From: Ascidia mentula
Taxonomy: Eukaryota; Chordata; Ascidiacea; Phlebobranchia; Ascidiidae
NCBI GenBank assembly: GCA_947561715.1
Contig: OX387200.1
Span: 17,796,501 to 17,860,500, forward strand
Direction of reading: 5' to 3'
Length of the DNA: 64,000 nt
Made by a program: the position numbers and the translations under genes
Part shown: piece by piece, positions 22,568 through 36,532 of the stretch
Position numbering within the stretch: the stretch's first letter is position 1
How the letters are laid out: the number at the start of each line of letters is the position of its first letter
Notes under the pieces: generated by a model
The model's input: only the letters and a program-made list of their open reading frames with translations
Told to the model about the DNA's origin: nothing
Database searches by the model: none

Positions 22568-24587
22568 ATGGGAGCACAAAAAAGCTATCAACACAAAATG
22601 TCGAGACTGGTGGCTTGGATGTTTATATTCGTGTTTGGATGTGGAAGTTTGTTATACTTGCACTTGCGAATGGAATTGACTTCAAACGAAAACCCAACTT
22701 ACCAACATATAGAAAAAGTGAGGTTATCACCACTGTCGGGCCTTGAAGGAAAATATGGATCGTCAGATTGGTGGAAGTATCTGCCTGAAATTCAGGACTT
22801 GATGACTAAAATTGAGCAAGGAATAGTTGATTGGCCGAAGAACATCAACAAAACAACTGACCCTAAACTATCCCATATGACTATTCCTAAAAGTGACAAC
22901 CTGTTCGTCGGGGAGACCATAGCTGGATATATAGAAACAAAAGACTTCCATGGAATACGAAAGAAACACGGAGGCGATCACTTTCGTGCCAGGTGATGTT
23001 TCGAGCCTACATAAGTTGTTTTCAAATTTATCAAAAAGTTGGTTCGATGATGCTTGCTTTTCTCGTTTGCTTCATAAAATTGTATGCGGTTAAATTGTTA
23101 TTTTTACGTCTAAATTTACTTGTTGCTTTTCAGATTAAACAAAATCACAAAAGAAGGCAAAGTTACACCAGATGGCATCGCTGTGATGATACAGGATCAT
23201 AAAAATGGAACTTACGGATGGAGCACAATTCTCCCATATCCCGGAACATTTAAAATAGTTGTTGAACTTGTTCACTCAAGCGAGGCGATAGTAGACCTTA
23301 TTGTCACAACAGCATCACTCGTAGATAAAGCAAGGCCCTTCAAAGGAATTCTTTCCGACAAGAGCTTTGTTTTATGTGACGTAACAATGAGGTTTGTGGT
23401 TCTGGAATACGTTTACTAAACTATGTAAACATAGTTGTTGAACACTTTGGGTTTGGATTTAAAATGAAACAGGCCAATTTGCTGCTCAGTTTTGTAACCT
23501 TAAATGCTGTCCTCAATGCAGTGTTAAGCGATGATGGGGCTTTTGATACACAATCTTAGCAGATACCTTTATTTTTCAGCAATACACACTCTGTGTGCAA
23601 TTATTCAAGACCAGATCAGGGAACTTCATGGATTTGTAGCCAACCTACAGGCAACAAAACATGTCCAGATAAGATCCCGATGTATGGATTGACCGAACTG
23701 GCTGATGCTGAAATTCTTGGTTCACAACCATTATTTCAAAGTGGAGTTAACTGGCGAGTAGAGGTAAAAAACTCCGGACATGTTTTTGTGGTCAACGGAA
23801 GCATATACGATATGTTGAAAAGTTCTGAAAAGTGCACCACGTCTACGGGCTTGAAGCACTACCGGGACAAAAATTTCGGTCGACCCAGCGGATTTTATTA
23901 CAGAAACCTATGGCATTCTCTAATTTGCAACAACATGTATACAGTCATACATACGGCTGCTACATGCTTTCAAAACAAATATATACTCTTTATTGGGGAC
24001 TCCACTATGAGACAGTGGTATGAGAGTGGTTTGGTAACAAAGTTGCGTGCGAAAGACTTTTCATCGGAATTAAGTAAACACTACTGGTCGATGCCTCGGT
24101 ATTCATTTAGCGACGATTATAACACAAGCCTTTGCTTCAAAGCTCATGGTAACCCAATTCACAACCCAGGTCCCCCAGAAAGTAGACCATATATCGTTGA
24201 CACCCTTCAAAATATCGACAATACACAAAGCACTGCTATTGTTTTTAATTTAGGTGCACACTTTCTACGATACGACCCATCTGTAATTGTTAAACGCATA
24301 TTGGGGATCAAAAATGCGATTCTTGATCTGCATAATCGCCACCCAAGCGTGAAAATTTTTCTGCGAGGTGCTATTCGTTTTACAAACAGTTATCAGGGGC
24401 CACTGAGCGAGTGGCTTTACATGCGAGCTGATCGAATTCTCAGGGGTGCTTTGTTGGACTTACCGTATGTCGGATACATAGATACTTGGGAAATGACCAC
24501 TGTAGTGCCACAAGAATCCTTCCATCCAACCTATCCCAAGGTTGTGGACGCTATTTCCTTGTTTATGTCGTATATTTGTTAATAAAA
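22568..24587 (+). CDS. NXPE: NXPE family protein, array copy 2
   Basis: Exons 22568-22992, 23134-23391, 23580-24582; 561 aa from ATG 22568, no lesion seen. Donors are CAG|GTGATG and GAG|GTTTGT; acceptors TTTTCAG. Exon 3 from about residue 268 on is that of copy 1, while exons 1-2 and the start of exon 3 are those of copy 3, so this gene is a junction of its two neighbours. The segment around the catalytic Ser reads YTVIHTAATCFQNKY then FIGDSTMRQW. AATAAA overlaps the TAA stop. Confidence 0.92.
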
Positions 24588-26552
24588 ATATCAACATAAC
24601 TTTATTCGTATTGTGTGTTGTACCCGGACTATTTTGTTATCAGCATAGTACGCACGGACTCGATGTTACAGTAAACTGACAATGAATCATGCCAATTCTT
24701 ATTTGACAAACAGTGCTCTTTTACCCGGGACTTTAGTTAACAATAGAATGGAATTGTGGAACAATAGTTGTCGATGCGCGCTGTCTGATATCATTTTCTG
24801 ATTAAAGTGGACAGAGAGCAGTTAATATTAATATACAATACGGCGAAATCATATCTATGCGCTGGAAAGCACAATATTCTGAAACTTTTACGACTAATGG
24901 CTTCTTTGGGGTTTCACGTCGCTAACTATGCAACTGCTGTAACTCCAAAGTTTGTCAAAATAAAATTATAAAATGTATTCAAAAAACATTTCGGTTGAAA
25001 TCATGCCGCGGCACACCTGGCTTTGAAGAACCGTCTTTTAGATACTATCACTACAGGTTCGCTTGGAACGTTGTTATGGTACACACACGGCTTGTATTTA
25101 CAGGTGATTCAATGCCAAAACCTAATGCCATTTTACTGCTCTTATTTCTCAATTTAGATGCGATTTGCTTGATACAAATGCGCCAGAAGTACAATGATCG
25201 CAAATTTTATTCACAAAAGCACAGATTTTAGGCTTGAAGCGTTGAAAAAGCATATGACGTATATAATGTGATGTATGTTGCCATTCACTTTCAAGGAACA
25301 ATGCATATTAATACCGCTATAACAAAATCAGTGGTATCGTTAGAAAGGTTTTTCAATGAGCTTTTCAATGATGGAATTATCTTTCCCATCAAACTGTAGC
25401 CAAAGTTATAAGCGAAAGACTGCTTTTTGTCGCCATGACGGATATGATTATGATTCGACCGGTAAACATATAGTACACACGAAATTGCACATAAGTAAGG
25501 TATGGCTGTAAAGGGAGTTTAATGAGCTGATTTATGACAATACATACTAATATCCGTTGCAAAAATCGTTCAAAATGTTTTTACATTTTCACAAAGTTTG
25601 GCCAAGGTTGGTTGTATGCAAAATTTCGGCAATTACTTCACTGTTTGGGAATCACCACTGTGTGATCAAAATATCACTTTAACATTGATTTAAGGATTGG
25701 TGGCATAATCACACAGTTTTAAATCTAATCAGTATTTATGACTTTCCAGGGCTTATTTTGAAGTATATAATATCTTGCAACAAGATTGTAGAGCAATTTA
25801 TAAATGTTCCACTGCTTTGCCATGATACCTATGAATAGACTATTAAATGCAACTTTGGGATTCTTTATTGTTTGTATGGTTTAACAAACCAATGCTTACA
25901 CCTTTCACCCTTTGCATAAAAATGCAGCTGCTAGCAAAATGTGGTCAGAGTTCATAACAAAAATTCAATATGTCTGTTGATAACTCCTAGATCTGTAACG
26001 TTGGGAGCAAGCAAGCCTTGACACGTACATCGTACCAAACCAAGGCAAAATACTGAAATGATTTGGCTGGACACGCGGAGTGCACAAATGAACATTATTT
26101 GGCATTTACAATATGTGCATTAGGCTTATTATTTTGGCTTTTGAAAAACGTAAATACATTAACAACAAATGTACGGAAGTGTTGTGTGCAAAGCATGAAG
26201 GTAGATAGGACTTATATCATCAATAACCAAAAAAGAATAAACGGTTACTTCTGTTTAAAAGTGTATTTGATTCGCATATTTGCAATTGGTAAAGAGCATG
26301 ATCTTTCTAAATGCCCTTTTTTCAAAATAAACACGTTATTGAAAAATCGCGCTGCAGTAATAATGTCGCATTATTAAGTCCTTCATTGTGACAATAGCAC
26401 GTTTGACAGGTGTTTCCTGTGTGTTAGTTTGTTCAATTGTTTTCAAATAGAGCTGATCAACAGATGTCGTACCACGATACTTCTGGCTGTGCCTGGTTGT
26501 AACAACTGTAACATTTTGCATTAAAGCTAATTCTAATTATTAATGTTTGACT

Positions 26553-28572
26553 ATGGGAGCACAAAAAAGCTATCAACACAAAATGTCGAGACTGGTGGCT
26601 TGGATGTTTATATTCGTGTTTGGATGTGGAAGTTTGTTATACTTGCACTTGCGAATGGAATTGACTTCAAACGAAAACCCAACTTACCAACATATAGAAA
26701 AAGTGAGGTTATCACCACTGTCGGGCCTTGAAGGAAAATATGGATCGTCAGATTGGTGGAAGTATCTGCCTGAAATTCAGGACTTGATGACTAAAATTGA
26801 GCAAGGAATAGTTGATTGGCCGAAGAACATCAACAAAACAACTGACCCTAAACTATCCCATATGACTATTCCTAAAAGTGACAACCTGTTCGTCGGGGAG
26901 ACCATAGCTGGATATATAGAAACAAAAGACTTCCATGGAATACGAAAGAAACACGGAGGCGATCACTTTCGTGCCAGGTGATGTTTCGAGCCTACATAAG
27001 TTGTTTTCAAATTTATCAAAAAGTTGGTTCGATGATGCTTGCTTTTCTCGTTTGCTTCATAAAATTGTATGCGGTTAAATTGTTATTTTTACGTCTAAAT
27101 TTACTTGTTGCTTTTCAGATTAAACAAAATCACAAAAGAAGGCAAAGTTACACCAGATGGCATCGCTGTGATGATACAGGATCATAAAAATGGAACTTAC
27201 GGATGGAGCACAATTCTCCCATATCCCGGAACATTTAAAATAGTTGTTGAACTTGTTCACTCAAGCGAGGCGATAGTAGACCTTATTGTCACAACAGCAT
27301 CACTCGTAGATAAAGCAAGGCCCTTCAAAGGAATTCTTTCCGACAAGAGCTTTGTTTTATGTGACGTAACAATGAGGTTTGTGGTTCTGGAATACGTTTA
27401 CTAAACTATGTAAACATAGTTGTTGAACACTTTGGGTTTGGATTTAAAATGAAACAGGCCAATTTGCTGCTCAGTTTTGTAACCTTAAATGCTGTCCTCA
27501 ATGCAGTGTTAAGCGATGATGGGGCTTTTGATACACAATCTTAGCAGATACCTTTATTTTTCAGCAATACACACTCTGTGTGCAATTATTCAAGACCAGA
27601 TCAGGGAACTTCATGGATTTGTAGCCAACCTACAGGCAACAAAACATGTCCAGATAAGATCCCGATGTATGGATTGACCGAACTGGCTGATGCTGAAATT
27701 CTTGGTTCACAACCATTATTTCAAAGTGGAGTTAACTGGCGAGTAGAGGTAAAAAACTCCGGACATGTTTTTGTGGTCAACGGAAGCATATACGATATGT
27801 TGAAAAGTTCTGAAAAGTGCACCACGTCTACGGGCTTGAAGCACTACCGGGACAAAAATTTCGGTCGACCCAGCGGATTTTATTACAGAAACCTATGGCA
27901 TTCTCTAATTTGCAACAACATGTATACAACCATAAATACGGCTGCTGCATGCTTTCAAAACAAATCTATACTCTTTATTGGGGACTCCACTATGAGACAG
28001 TGGTATGAGAGTGGTTTGGTTACAGAGTTGCGTGCGAAAGACTTTTCATCGGAATTAAGTAAACACTACTGGTCGATGCCTCGGTATTCATTTAGCGACG
28101 ATTATAACACAAGCCTTTGCTTCAAAGCTCATGGTAACCCAAATCATCACCCAGGTCCCCCAGAAAGTAGACCATATATCGTTGACACCCTTCAAAATAT
28201 CGACAATGCACAAAGCACTGCTATTGTTTTTAATTTTGGTGCACACTTTCTACGATACGACCCATCTGTAATTGTTAAACACATATTGGGGATCAAAAAT
28301 GCGATTCTTGATCTGCATAATCGCCACCCAAGCGTGAAAATTTTTCTGCGAGGTGCTATTCGTTTTACAAACAGTTATCCGGGGCCACTGAGCGAGTGGC
28401 TTTACATGAGAGCTGATCGAATTCTCAGGGGTGCTTTGTTGGACTTACCGTATGTCGGATACATAGATACTTGGGAAATGACCACTGTAGTGCCACAAAC
28501 ATCCGTACATCCAACCAATCCCAAGGTTGTGGACGCTATTTCCTTGTTTATGTCGTATATTTGTTAATAAAA
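26553..28572 (+). CDS. NXPE: NXPE family protein, array copy 3
   Basis: Exons 26553-26977, 27119-27376, 27565-28567; 561 aa, intact. Its exon 3 differs from copies 1, 2 and 4 at clustered sites: TTINTAAACFQNKS before the GDST serine, TELRA for TKLRA, NHHPGPP for IHNPGPP, SYPGP, and TSVHPTN around the putative catalytic His. The protein from exon 3 is the same as that of copy 7, 15,878 bases downstream. Confidence 0.92.
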
Positions 28573-30542
28573 ATATCAACATAACTTTATTCGTATTGTG
28601 TGTTGTACCCGGACTATTTTGTTATCAGCATAGTACGCACGGACTCGATGTTACAGTAAACTGACAATGGATCATGCCAATTCTTATTTGACAAACAGTG
28701 CTCTTTTACCCGGGACTTTAGTTAACAATAGAATGGAATTGTGGAACAATAGTTGTCGATGCGCGCTGTCTGATATCATTTTCTGATTAAAGTGGACAGA
28801 GAGCAGTTAATATTAATATACAATGCGGCGAAATCATATATATGCGCTGGAAAGCACAATATTCTGAAACTTTTACGACTAATGGCTTCTTTGGGGTTTC
28901 TCGTCGCAAACTATGCAACTGCTGTAACTCCAAAGTTTTTTAAAAATAAAATTACAAAATGTATTCAAAAAACATTTCGGTTGAAATCATGCCGCGGCAC
29001 ACCTGGCTTTGAAGAACCGTCTTTTAGATACTATCACTACAGGTTCGCTTGGAACGTTGTTATGGTACACACACGGCTTGTATTTACAGGTAATTCAATG
29101 CCAAAACCTAATGCCATTTTACTGCTCTTATTTCTCAATTTAGATGCGATTTGCTTTATACAAATGCGCCAGAAGTACAATGATCGCAAATTTTATTCAC
29201 AAAAGCACAGATTTTAGGCTTGAAGCGTTGAAAAAGCATATGACGTATATAATGTGATGTATGTTGCCATTCACTTTCAAGGAACAATGCATATTAATAC
29301 CGCTATAACAAAATCAGTGGTATCGTTGGAAAGGTTTTTCAATGAGCTTTTCAATGATGGAATTATCTTTCCCATTAAACTGTGGCCAAAGTTATAAGCG
29401 AAAGACTGTTTTTTGTTGCCATGACGGATATGATTATGATTCGACCGGTAAACATATAGTACACACGAAATTGCACATAAGTAAGGTATGGCTGTAAAGG
29501 GAGTTTAATGAGCTGATTTATGACAATGCATACTAATATCCGTTGCAAAAATCGTTCAAAATGTTTTTACATTTTCACAAAGTTTGGCCTAAGTTGGTTG
29601 TATGCAAAATTTCGGCAATTACTTCACTGTTTGGGAATCACCACTGTGTGATCAAAATATCACTTTAATATTGATTTAAGGATTGGTGGCATAATCACAC
29701 AGTTTAAAATCTAATCAGTATTTATGACTTTCCAGGGCTTATTTTGAACTATTCAATATCTTGCATCCAGATTGTAGAGCATGTAGTTCATGAACGTTCC
29801 ACTGCTTTGCCATGATACCTATGAATAGACTATTAAATGCAACTTTGGGATTCTTTATTGCTTGTATGGTTTAACAAACCAATGCTTACACCTTTCACCC
29901 TTTGCATAAAAATGCAGCTGCTAGCGATATGTGGTCAGAGTTCATAACAAAAATTCAATATGTCTGTTGATAACTCCTAGATCTGTAGCGTTGGGAGCAA
30001 GCAAGCCTTGACACGTACATCGTACCAAACCAAGGCAAAATACTGAAATGATTTGGCTGGACACGCGGAGTGCACAAATGAACATTATTTGGCATTTACA
30101 ATATGTACATTAGGCTTATTATTTTGGATTTTGGCAAACGTAAATACATAAACAACAAATGTACGGAAGTGTTGTGTGCAAAGCATGAAGGTAGATAGGA
30201 CTTATATCATCAATAACCAAAAAAGAACAAACGGTTACTTCTGTTTAAAAGTGCATATGATTCGCATATTTGCAATTGGCAAAGAGCATGATCTTTCTAA
30301 ATGCCCCTTTTTCAAAATAAACACGTTATTGAAAAATCGCGCTATAGTTACTATGTCGCATTATTAAGTCCTTCATTGTGACAATAGCACGTTTGACAAG
30401 TGTTTCCTGTGTGTTAGTTTGTTCCATTGTTTTCAAACAGAGCTGATCAACAGATGTGGCACCACGATACTTCTGGCTGTGCCTGGTTGTAACAACTGTA
30501 ACATTTTGCATCAAAGCTAATTCTAATTATTAATGTTTGACT

Positions 30543-32562
30543 ATGGGAGCACAAAAAAGCTACCAACACAAAATGTCGAGACTGGTGGCTTGGATGTTTA
30601 TGTTCGTGTTTGGATGTGGAAGTTTGATATATTTGCACTTGCACGGGGAATTGACTTCAAACGAAAACCCAACTTACCAACATATAGAAAAAGTGAGGTT
30701 ATCACCACTGTCGGGCCTTGAAGGGAAATATGGATCGTCAGATTGGTGGAAGTATCTGCCTGAAATTGAAGACTTGATGACTAAAATTGAGCAAGGAATA
30801 GTTGATTGGCCGAAGAACATCAAAAAAACAACTGACCCTAAACTATCCCATATGACTATTCCTAAAAGTGACAACCTGTTCGTCGGGGAGACCATAGCTG
30901 GATATATAGAAACAAAAGACTTCCATGGAATACGAAAGAAACACGGAGGCGATCACTTTCGTGCCAGGTGATGTTTTGAGCCTACATAAGTTGTTTACAA
31001 ATTTATCAAAAAGTTGGTTCGATGATGCTTGCTTTTCTCGTCTGCTTCATAAAATTTTATGCGGTTAAATTGTTATTTTTACGTCTAAATTTACTGGTTG
31101 CTTTTCAGATTAAACAAAATCACAAAAGAAGGCAAAGTTACACCAGATGGCATCGCTGTGATGATACAGGATCATAAAAATGGAACTTACGGATGGAGCA
31201 CAATTCTCCCATATCCCGGAACATTTAAAATAGTTGTTGAACTTGTTCACTCAAGCGAGGCGATAGTAGACCTTATTGTCACAACAGCATCACTCGTAGA
31301 TAAAGCAAGGCCCTTCAAAGGAATTCTTTCCGACAAGAGCTTTGTTTTATGTGACGTCACAATGAGGTTTGTGTTTCTGGAATACGTTTACTAAACTATG
31401 TAAATAGAGTTGTTGAAGACTTTGGGTTTGGATTTAAAATGAAACAGGCCAATTTGCTGCTCAGTTTTGTAACCTTAAATGCTGTCCTCAATGCAGTGTT
31501 AAGCGATGATGGGGCTTTTGATACACAATCTTAGCAGATACCTTTATTTTTCAGCAATACACACTCTGTGTGCAATTATTCAAGACCAGATCAGGGAACT
31601 TCATGGATTTGTAGCCAACCTAAAGGCAACAAAACATGCCCGGATGAGATCCCGATGTATGGATTGACCCAAGAGGCTGATGATGAAATTCTTGGTTCAC
31701 AACCATTATTTCAAAGTGGAGTTAACTGGCGAGTAGAGGTAAAAAACTCCGGACATGTTTTTGTGGTCAACGGAAGCATATACGATATGTTGAAAAGTTC
31801 TGAAAAGTGCACCACATCTACGGGCTTGAAGCACTACCGGGACAAAAATTTCGGTCGACCCAGCGGATTTTATTACAGAAACCTATGGCATTCTCTAATT
31901 TGCAACAACATGTATACAGTCATACATACGGCTGCTACATGCTTTCAAAACAAATATATACTCTTTATTGGGGACTCCACTATGAGACAGTGGTATGAGA
32001 GTGGTTTGGTTACAAAGTTGCGTGCGAAAGACTTTTCATCGGAATTAAGTAAACACTACTGGTCCATGCCTCGGTATTCATTTAGCGACGATTATAACAC
32101 AAGCCTTTGCTTCAAAGCTCATGGTAACCCAATTCACAACCCAGGTCCCCCAGAAAGTAGACCATATATCGTTGACACCCTTCAAAATATCGACAATACA
32201 CAAAGCACTGCTATTGTTTTTAATTTTGGTGCACACTTTCTACGATACGACCCATCTGTAATTGTTAAACGCATATTGGGGATCAAAAATGCGATTCTTG
32301 ATCTGCATAATCGCCACCCAAGCGTGAAAATTTTTCTGCGAGGTGCTATTCGTTTTACAAACAGTTATGAGGGGCCACTGAGCGAGTGGCTTTACATGCG
32401 AGCTGATCGAATTCTCAGGGGTGCTTTGTTGGACTTACCGTATGTCGGATACATAGATACTTGGGAAATGACCACTGTAGTGCCACAAGAATCCTTCCAT
32501 CCAACCTATCCCAAGGTTGTGGACGCTATTTCCTTGTTTATGTCGTATATTTGTTAATAAAA
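30543..32562 (+). CDS. NXPE: NXPE family protein, array copy 4
   Basis: Exons 30543-30967, 31109-31366, 31555-32557; 561 aa, intact. Distinctive residues are LIYLHLHGEL after the anchor, NIKKTTD in exon 1, MRFVFLEY just past the exon 2 donor, and QPKGNKTC and ADDEIL in exon 3. The same residues occur in copy 8, so the two are a duplicate pair. The region around the catalytic Ser is of the copy 1 type (TVIHTAATC), and the His region is ESFHPTY. Confidence 0.92.
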
Positions 32563-34510
32563 ATATCAACATAACTTTATTCGTATTGTGTGTTGTACCC
32601 GGACTAGTTTGTTATCAGCATAGCACGCACGGACTCGATGTTACAGAAAACTAACAATGGATCATGCCAATTCTTATCTAACAAATCAGTGCTATTTTAC
32701 CCGGGACTTGGTTGACAATAGAATGGAATTATGGAACAATAGTTGTCGATGCGCGCTGTCTAATAACATATTCTGATTGGAGTGGGCAGAGAGCAGTTAG
32801 TATTAATGGGCAATGCGGCGAAATCATATATATACGCTGGAAAGCACAATATTCTGAAACTTTTACGGCTAATGGCTTCTTTGGGGTTTCACGTCGCTAA
32901 CTATGCAACTGCTGTAACTCCAAAAGTTTGTCAAAAATAAAATTATAAAATGTATTCAAAAAAAATTTCGGTTGAAATCATGCCTGGCTGTGAAGAACCG
33001 TCTATTAGATACTATCACTACAGGTTCGCTTGGAACGTAGTTATGGTACACACCCGGCTTGAATTTACAGGTGATTCAATGCCAAAACCAAACACCATTT
33101 TACTGCTCTTATTTCTCAATTTAGATGCGATTTGCTTTATACAAATGCGCCAGAAGTACAATGAACGCAAATTTTATTCACAAAAGCACAGATTTTAGGC
33201 TTGAAGCGTTGAAAAAGCGTATGACGTATATAATGTGATGTATGTTGCCATTCACTTTCAAAGAACAATGCATATTAATACCGCTATAACAAAATCAGTG
33301 GTATCGTTGGAAAGGTTTTTCAATGAGCTTTTCAATGATGGAATTATCTTTCCCATCAAACTGTAGCCAAAGTTATAAGCGAAAGATTGTTTTTTGTTGC
33401 CATGACGGCTATGATTATGATTCGACCGGCAAACATATAGTACACACGAAATTGCACATAAGTAAGGTATGGCTGTAAAGGGAGTTTAATGAGCTGATTT
33501 ATGACAATGCATACTAATATCCGTTGCAAAAACCGTTCAAAATATTTTAACATTTTCACAAACTTTGGCCTAAGTTGGTTGTATGCAAAATTTCGGCAAT
33601 TACTTCACCGTTTGGGAATCACCACTGTGTGATCAAAATATCACTTTAACATTGATTTAAGGATTGGTGGCATAATCACACAGTTTAAAATCTAATCAGT
33701 ATTTATGACTTTCCAGGGCTTATTTTGAAGTATATAATATCTTGCAACAAGATTGTAGAGCAATTTATAAATGTTCCACTGCTTTGCCATGATACCTATG
33801 AATAGACTATTAAATGCAACTTTGGGATTCTTTATTGTTTGTATGGTTTAACAAACCAATGCTTACACCTTTCACCCTTTGCATAAAAATGCAGCTGCTA
33901 GCAAAATGTGGTCAGAGTTCGTAACAAATATTCAATATGTCTGTTGATAACTCCTAGATCTGTAGCGTTGGGAGCAAGCAAGCCTTGACACGTACATCGT
34001 ACCAAACCAAGGCAAAATACTGAAATGATTTGGCTGGACACGCGGAGTGCACAAATGAACATTATTTGGTATTTACAATATGTGCATTAGGCTTATTATT
34101 TTGGCTTTTGAAAAACGTAAATACATTAACATCAAATGTACGGAAGTGTTGTGTGCAAAGCATGAAGATAGATAGGACTTATATCATCAATAACCAAAAA
34201 AGAATTAACGGTTACTTCTGTTTAAAAGTGTATATGATTCGCATATTTGCAATTAGCAAAGAGCATGATATTTCTAAATGCCCTTTTTTCAAAATAAACA
34301 CGTTATTGAAAAATCGCGCTGCAGTAATAATGTCGCATTATTAAGTCCTTCATTGTGACAATAGCACGTTTGACAGGTGTGTTAGTTTGTTCAATTGTTT
34401 TCAAACAGAGCTGATCAACAGATGTGGTACCACGATACTTCTGGCTGTGCCTGGTTGTAACAACTGTAACATTTTGCATCAAAGCTAATTCTAATTATTA
34501 ATGTTTGACT

Positions 34511-36532
34511 ATGGGAGCACAAAAAAGCTACCAACACAAAATGTCGAGACTGGCGGCTTGGATGTTTATGTTCGTGTTTGGATGTGGAAGTATGACATAT
34601 TTGCACTTGCACGTGGAATTGACTTTAAACGAAAACCCAACTTACCAATATAAAGAAAAAGTGAGGTTATCACCACTGTCGGGCCTTGAAGGAAAATATG
34701 GATCGTCAGATTGGTGGAAGTATCTGCCTGAAATTGAAGACTTGATGACTAAAATTGAGCAAGGAATAGTTGATTGGCCGAAGAACATCAACAAAACAAC
34801 TGACCCTAAACTATCCCATATGACTATTCCTAAAAGTGACAACCTGTTCGTCGGGGAGACCATAGCTGGATATATAGAAACAAAAGACTTCGATGGAATA
34901 CGGAAGAAACACGGAGGCGATCACTTTCGTGCCAGGTGATGTTTCGAGCCTACATAAGTTGTTTACAAATTTATCAAAAAGTTGGTTCGATGATGCTTGC
35001 TTTTCTCGTCTGCTTCATAAAATTTTATGCGGTTAAATTGTTATTCTTACGTCTAAATTTACTTGTTGCTTTTCAGATTAAATGAAGTCACAAAAGAAGG
35101 TAAAGTTACATCAGATGGCATCGCAGTGATGATACAGGATCATAAAAATGGAACTTACGGATGGAGCACAATTCTCCCATATCCCGGAACATTTAAAATA
35201 GTTGTTGAACTTGTTCACTCAAGCGAGGCGATAGTAGACCTTATTGTCACAACAGCATCACTCGTAGATAAAGTAAGGCCCTTCAAAGGAATTCTTCCCG
35301 ACAAGAGCTTTGTTTTATGTGACGTCACAATGAGGTTTGTGGTTCTAGAATACGTTTACTAAACTATGTAAATAGAGTTGTTGAACATTTTGGGTTTGGA
35401 TTTAAAAATGAAACAGGCCAATTTGCTGCTTAGTTTTGTAACCTTTAATTCTGTCCTCAATGCAGTGTTAAGCGATGATGGGGGCTTTTGATACACAATC
35501 TTAGCAGATACCTTTATTTTTCAGCAATACACACTCTGTGTGCAATTATTCAAGACCAGATCAGGGAACTTCATGGATTTGTAGCCAACCTACAGGCAAC
35601 AAAACATGTCCGGATGAGATCCCGATGTATGGATTTACCCAAGAAACTGATGCTAAAATTCTTGGTTCACAACCATTATTTCAAAGTGGAGTTAACTGGC
35701 GAGTAGAGGTAAAAAAACTCCGGACATGTTTTTGAGGTCAACGGAAGCATATACGATATGTTGAAAAGTTCTGAAAAGTGCACTACACCAACGGGGTTGA
35801 AGCACTACAGGGACAAAAATTTCGGTCCACCCAGCGGATTTTATTACAGAAACCTATGGCATTCTCTAATTTGCAACAACATGTATACAACCATACATAC
35901 GGCTGCTGCATGCTTTCAAAACAAATCTATACTCTTTATTGGGGACTCCACTATGAGACAGTGGTATGAGAGTGGTTTGGTTACAGAGTTGCGTGCGAAA
36001 GACTTTTCATCGGAATTAAGGAAACTCTACTGGTCCATGCCTCGGTATTCATTTAGCGACGATTATAACACAAGCCTTTGCTTCAAAGCTCATGGTAACC
36101 CAATTCACAACCCAGGTCCCCCAGAAAGTAGACCATATATCGTTGACACCCTTCAAAATATCGACAATACACAAAGCACTGCTATTGTTTTTAATTTAGG
36201 TGCACACTTTCTACGATACGACCCATCTGTAATTGTTAAACGCATATTGGGGATCAAAAATGCGATTCTTGATCTGCATAATCGCCACCCAAGCGTGAAA
36301 ATTTTTCTGCGAGGTGCTATTCGTTTTACAAACAGTTATGAGGGGCCACTGAGCGAGTGGCTTTACATGCGAGCTGATCGAATTCTCAGGGGTGCTTTGT
36401 TGGACTTACCGTATGTCGGATACATAGATACTTGGGAAATGACCACTGTAGTGCCACAAAAATCCTTCCATCCAACCTATCCCAAGGTTGTGGACGCTAT
36501 TTCCTTGTTTATGTCGTATATTTGTTAATAAA
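34511..36532 (+). pseudogene. NXPE array copy 5, frameshift in exon 3
   Basis: Exon remnants: 34511-34935, 35077-35334, 35525-36528. Exons 1 and 2 are open. In exon 3 an A-run at 35711-35717 has seven A where other copies have six; the frame shifts and stops at TGA 35733-35735, before the PC-esterase core. After the slip the original frame is open again from 35758 to the normal end, with GDST and FHP preserved, so the break looks recent. A truncated product of about 300 aa lacking the esterase domain is possible. Confidence 0.88.

Noticed and set aside
28792..29217. 141-codon frame in the tail of units 3 and 7
   Set aside because: Broken in most other units by stops and indels, non-ATG in places, and no protein-like composition.
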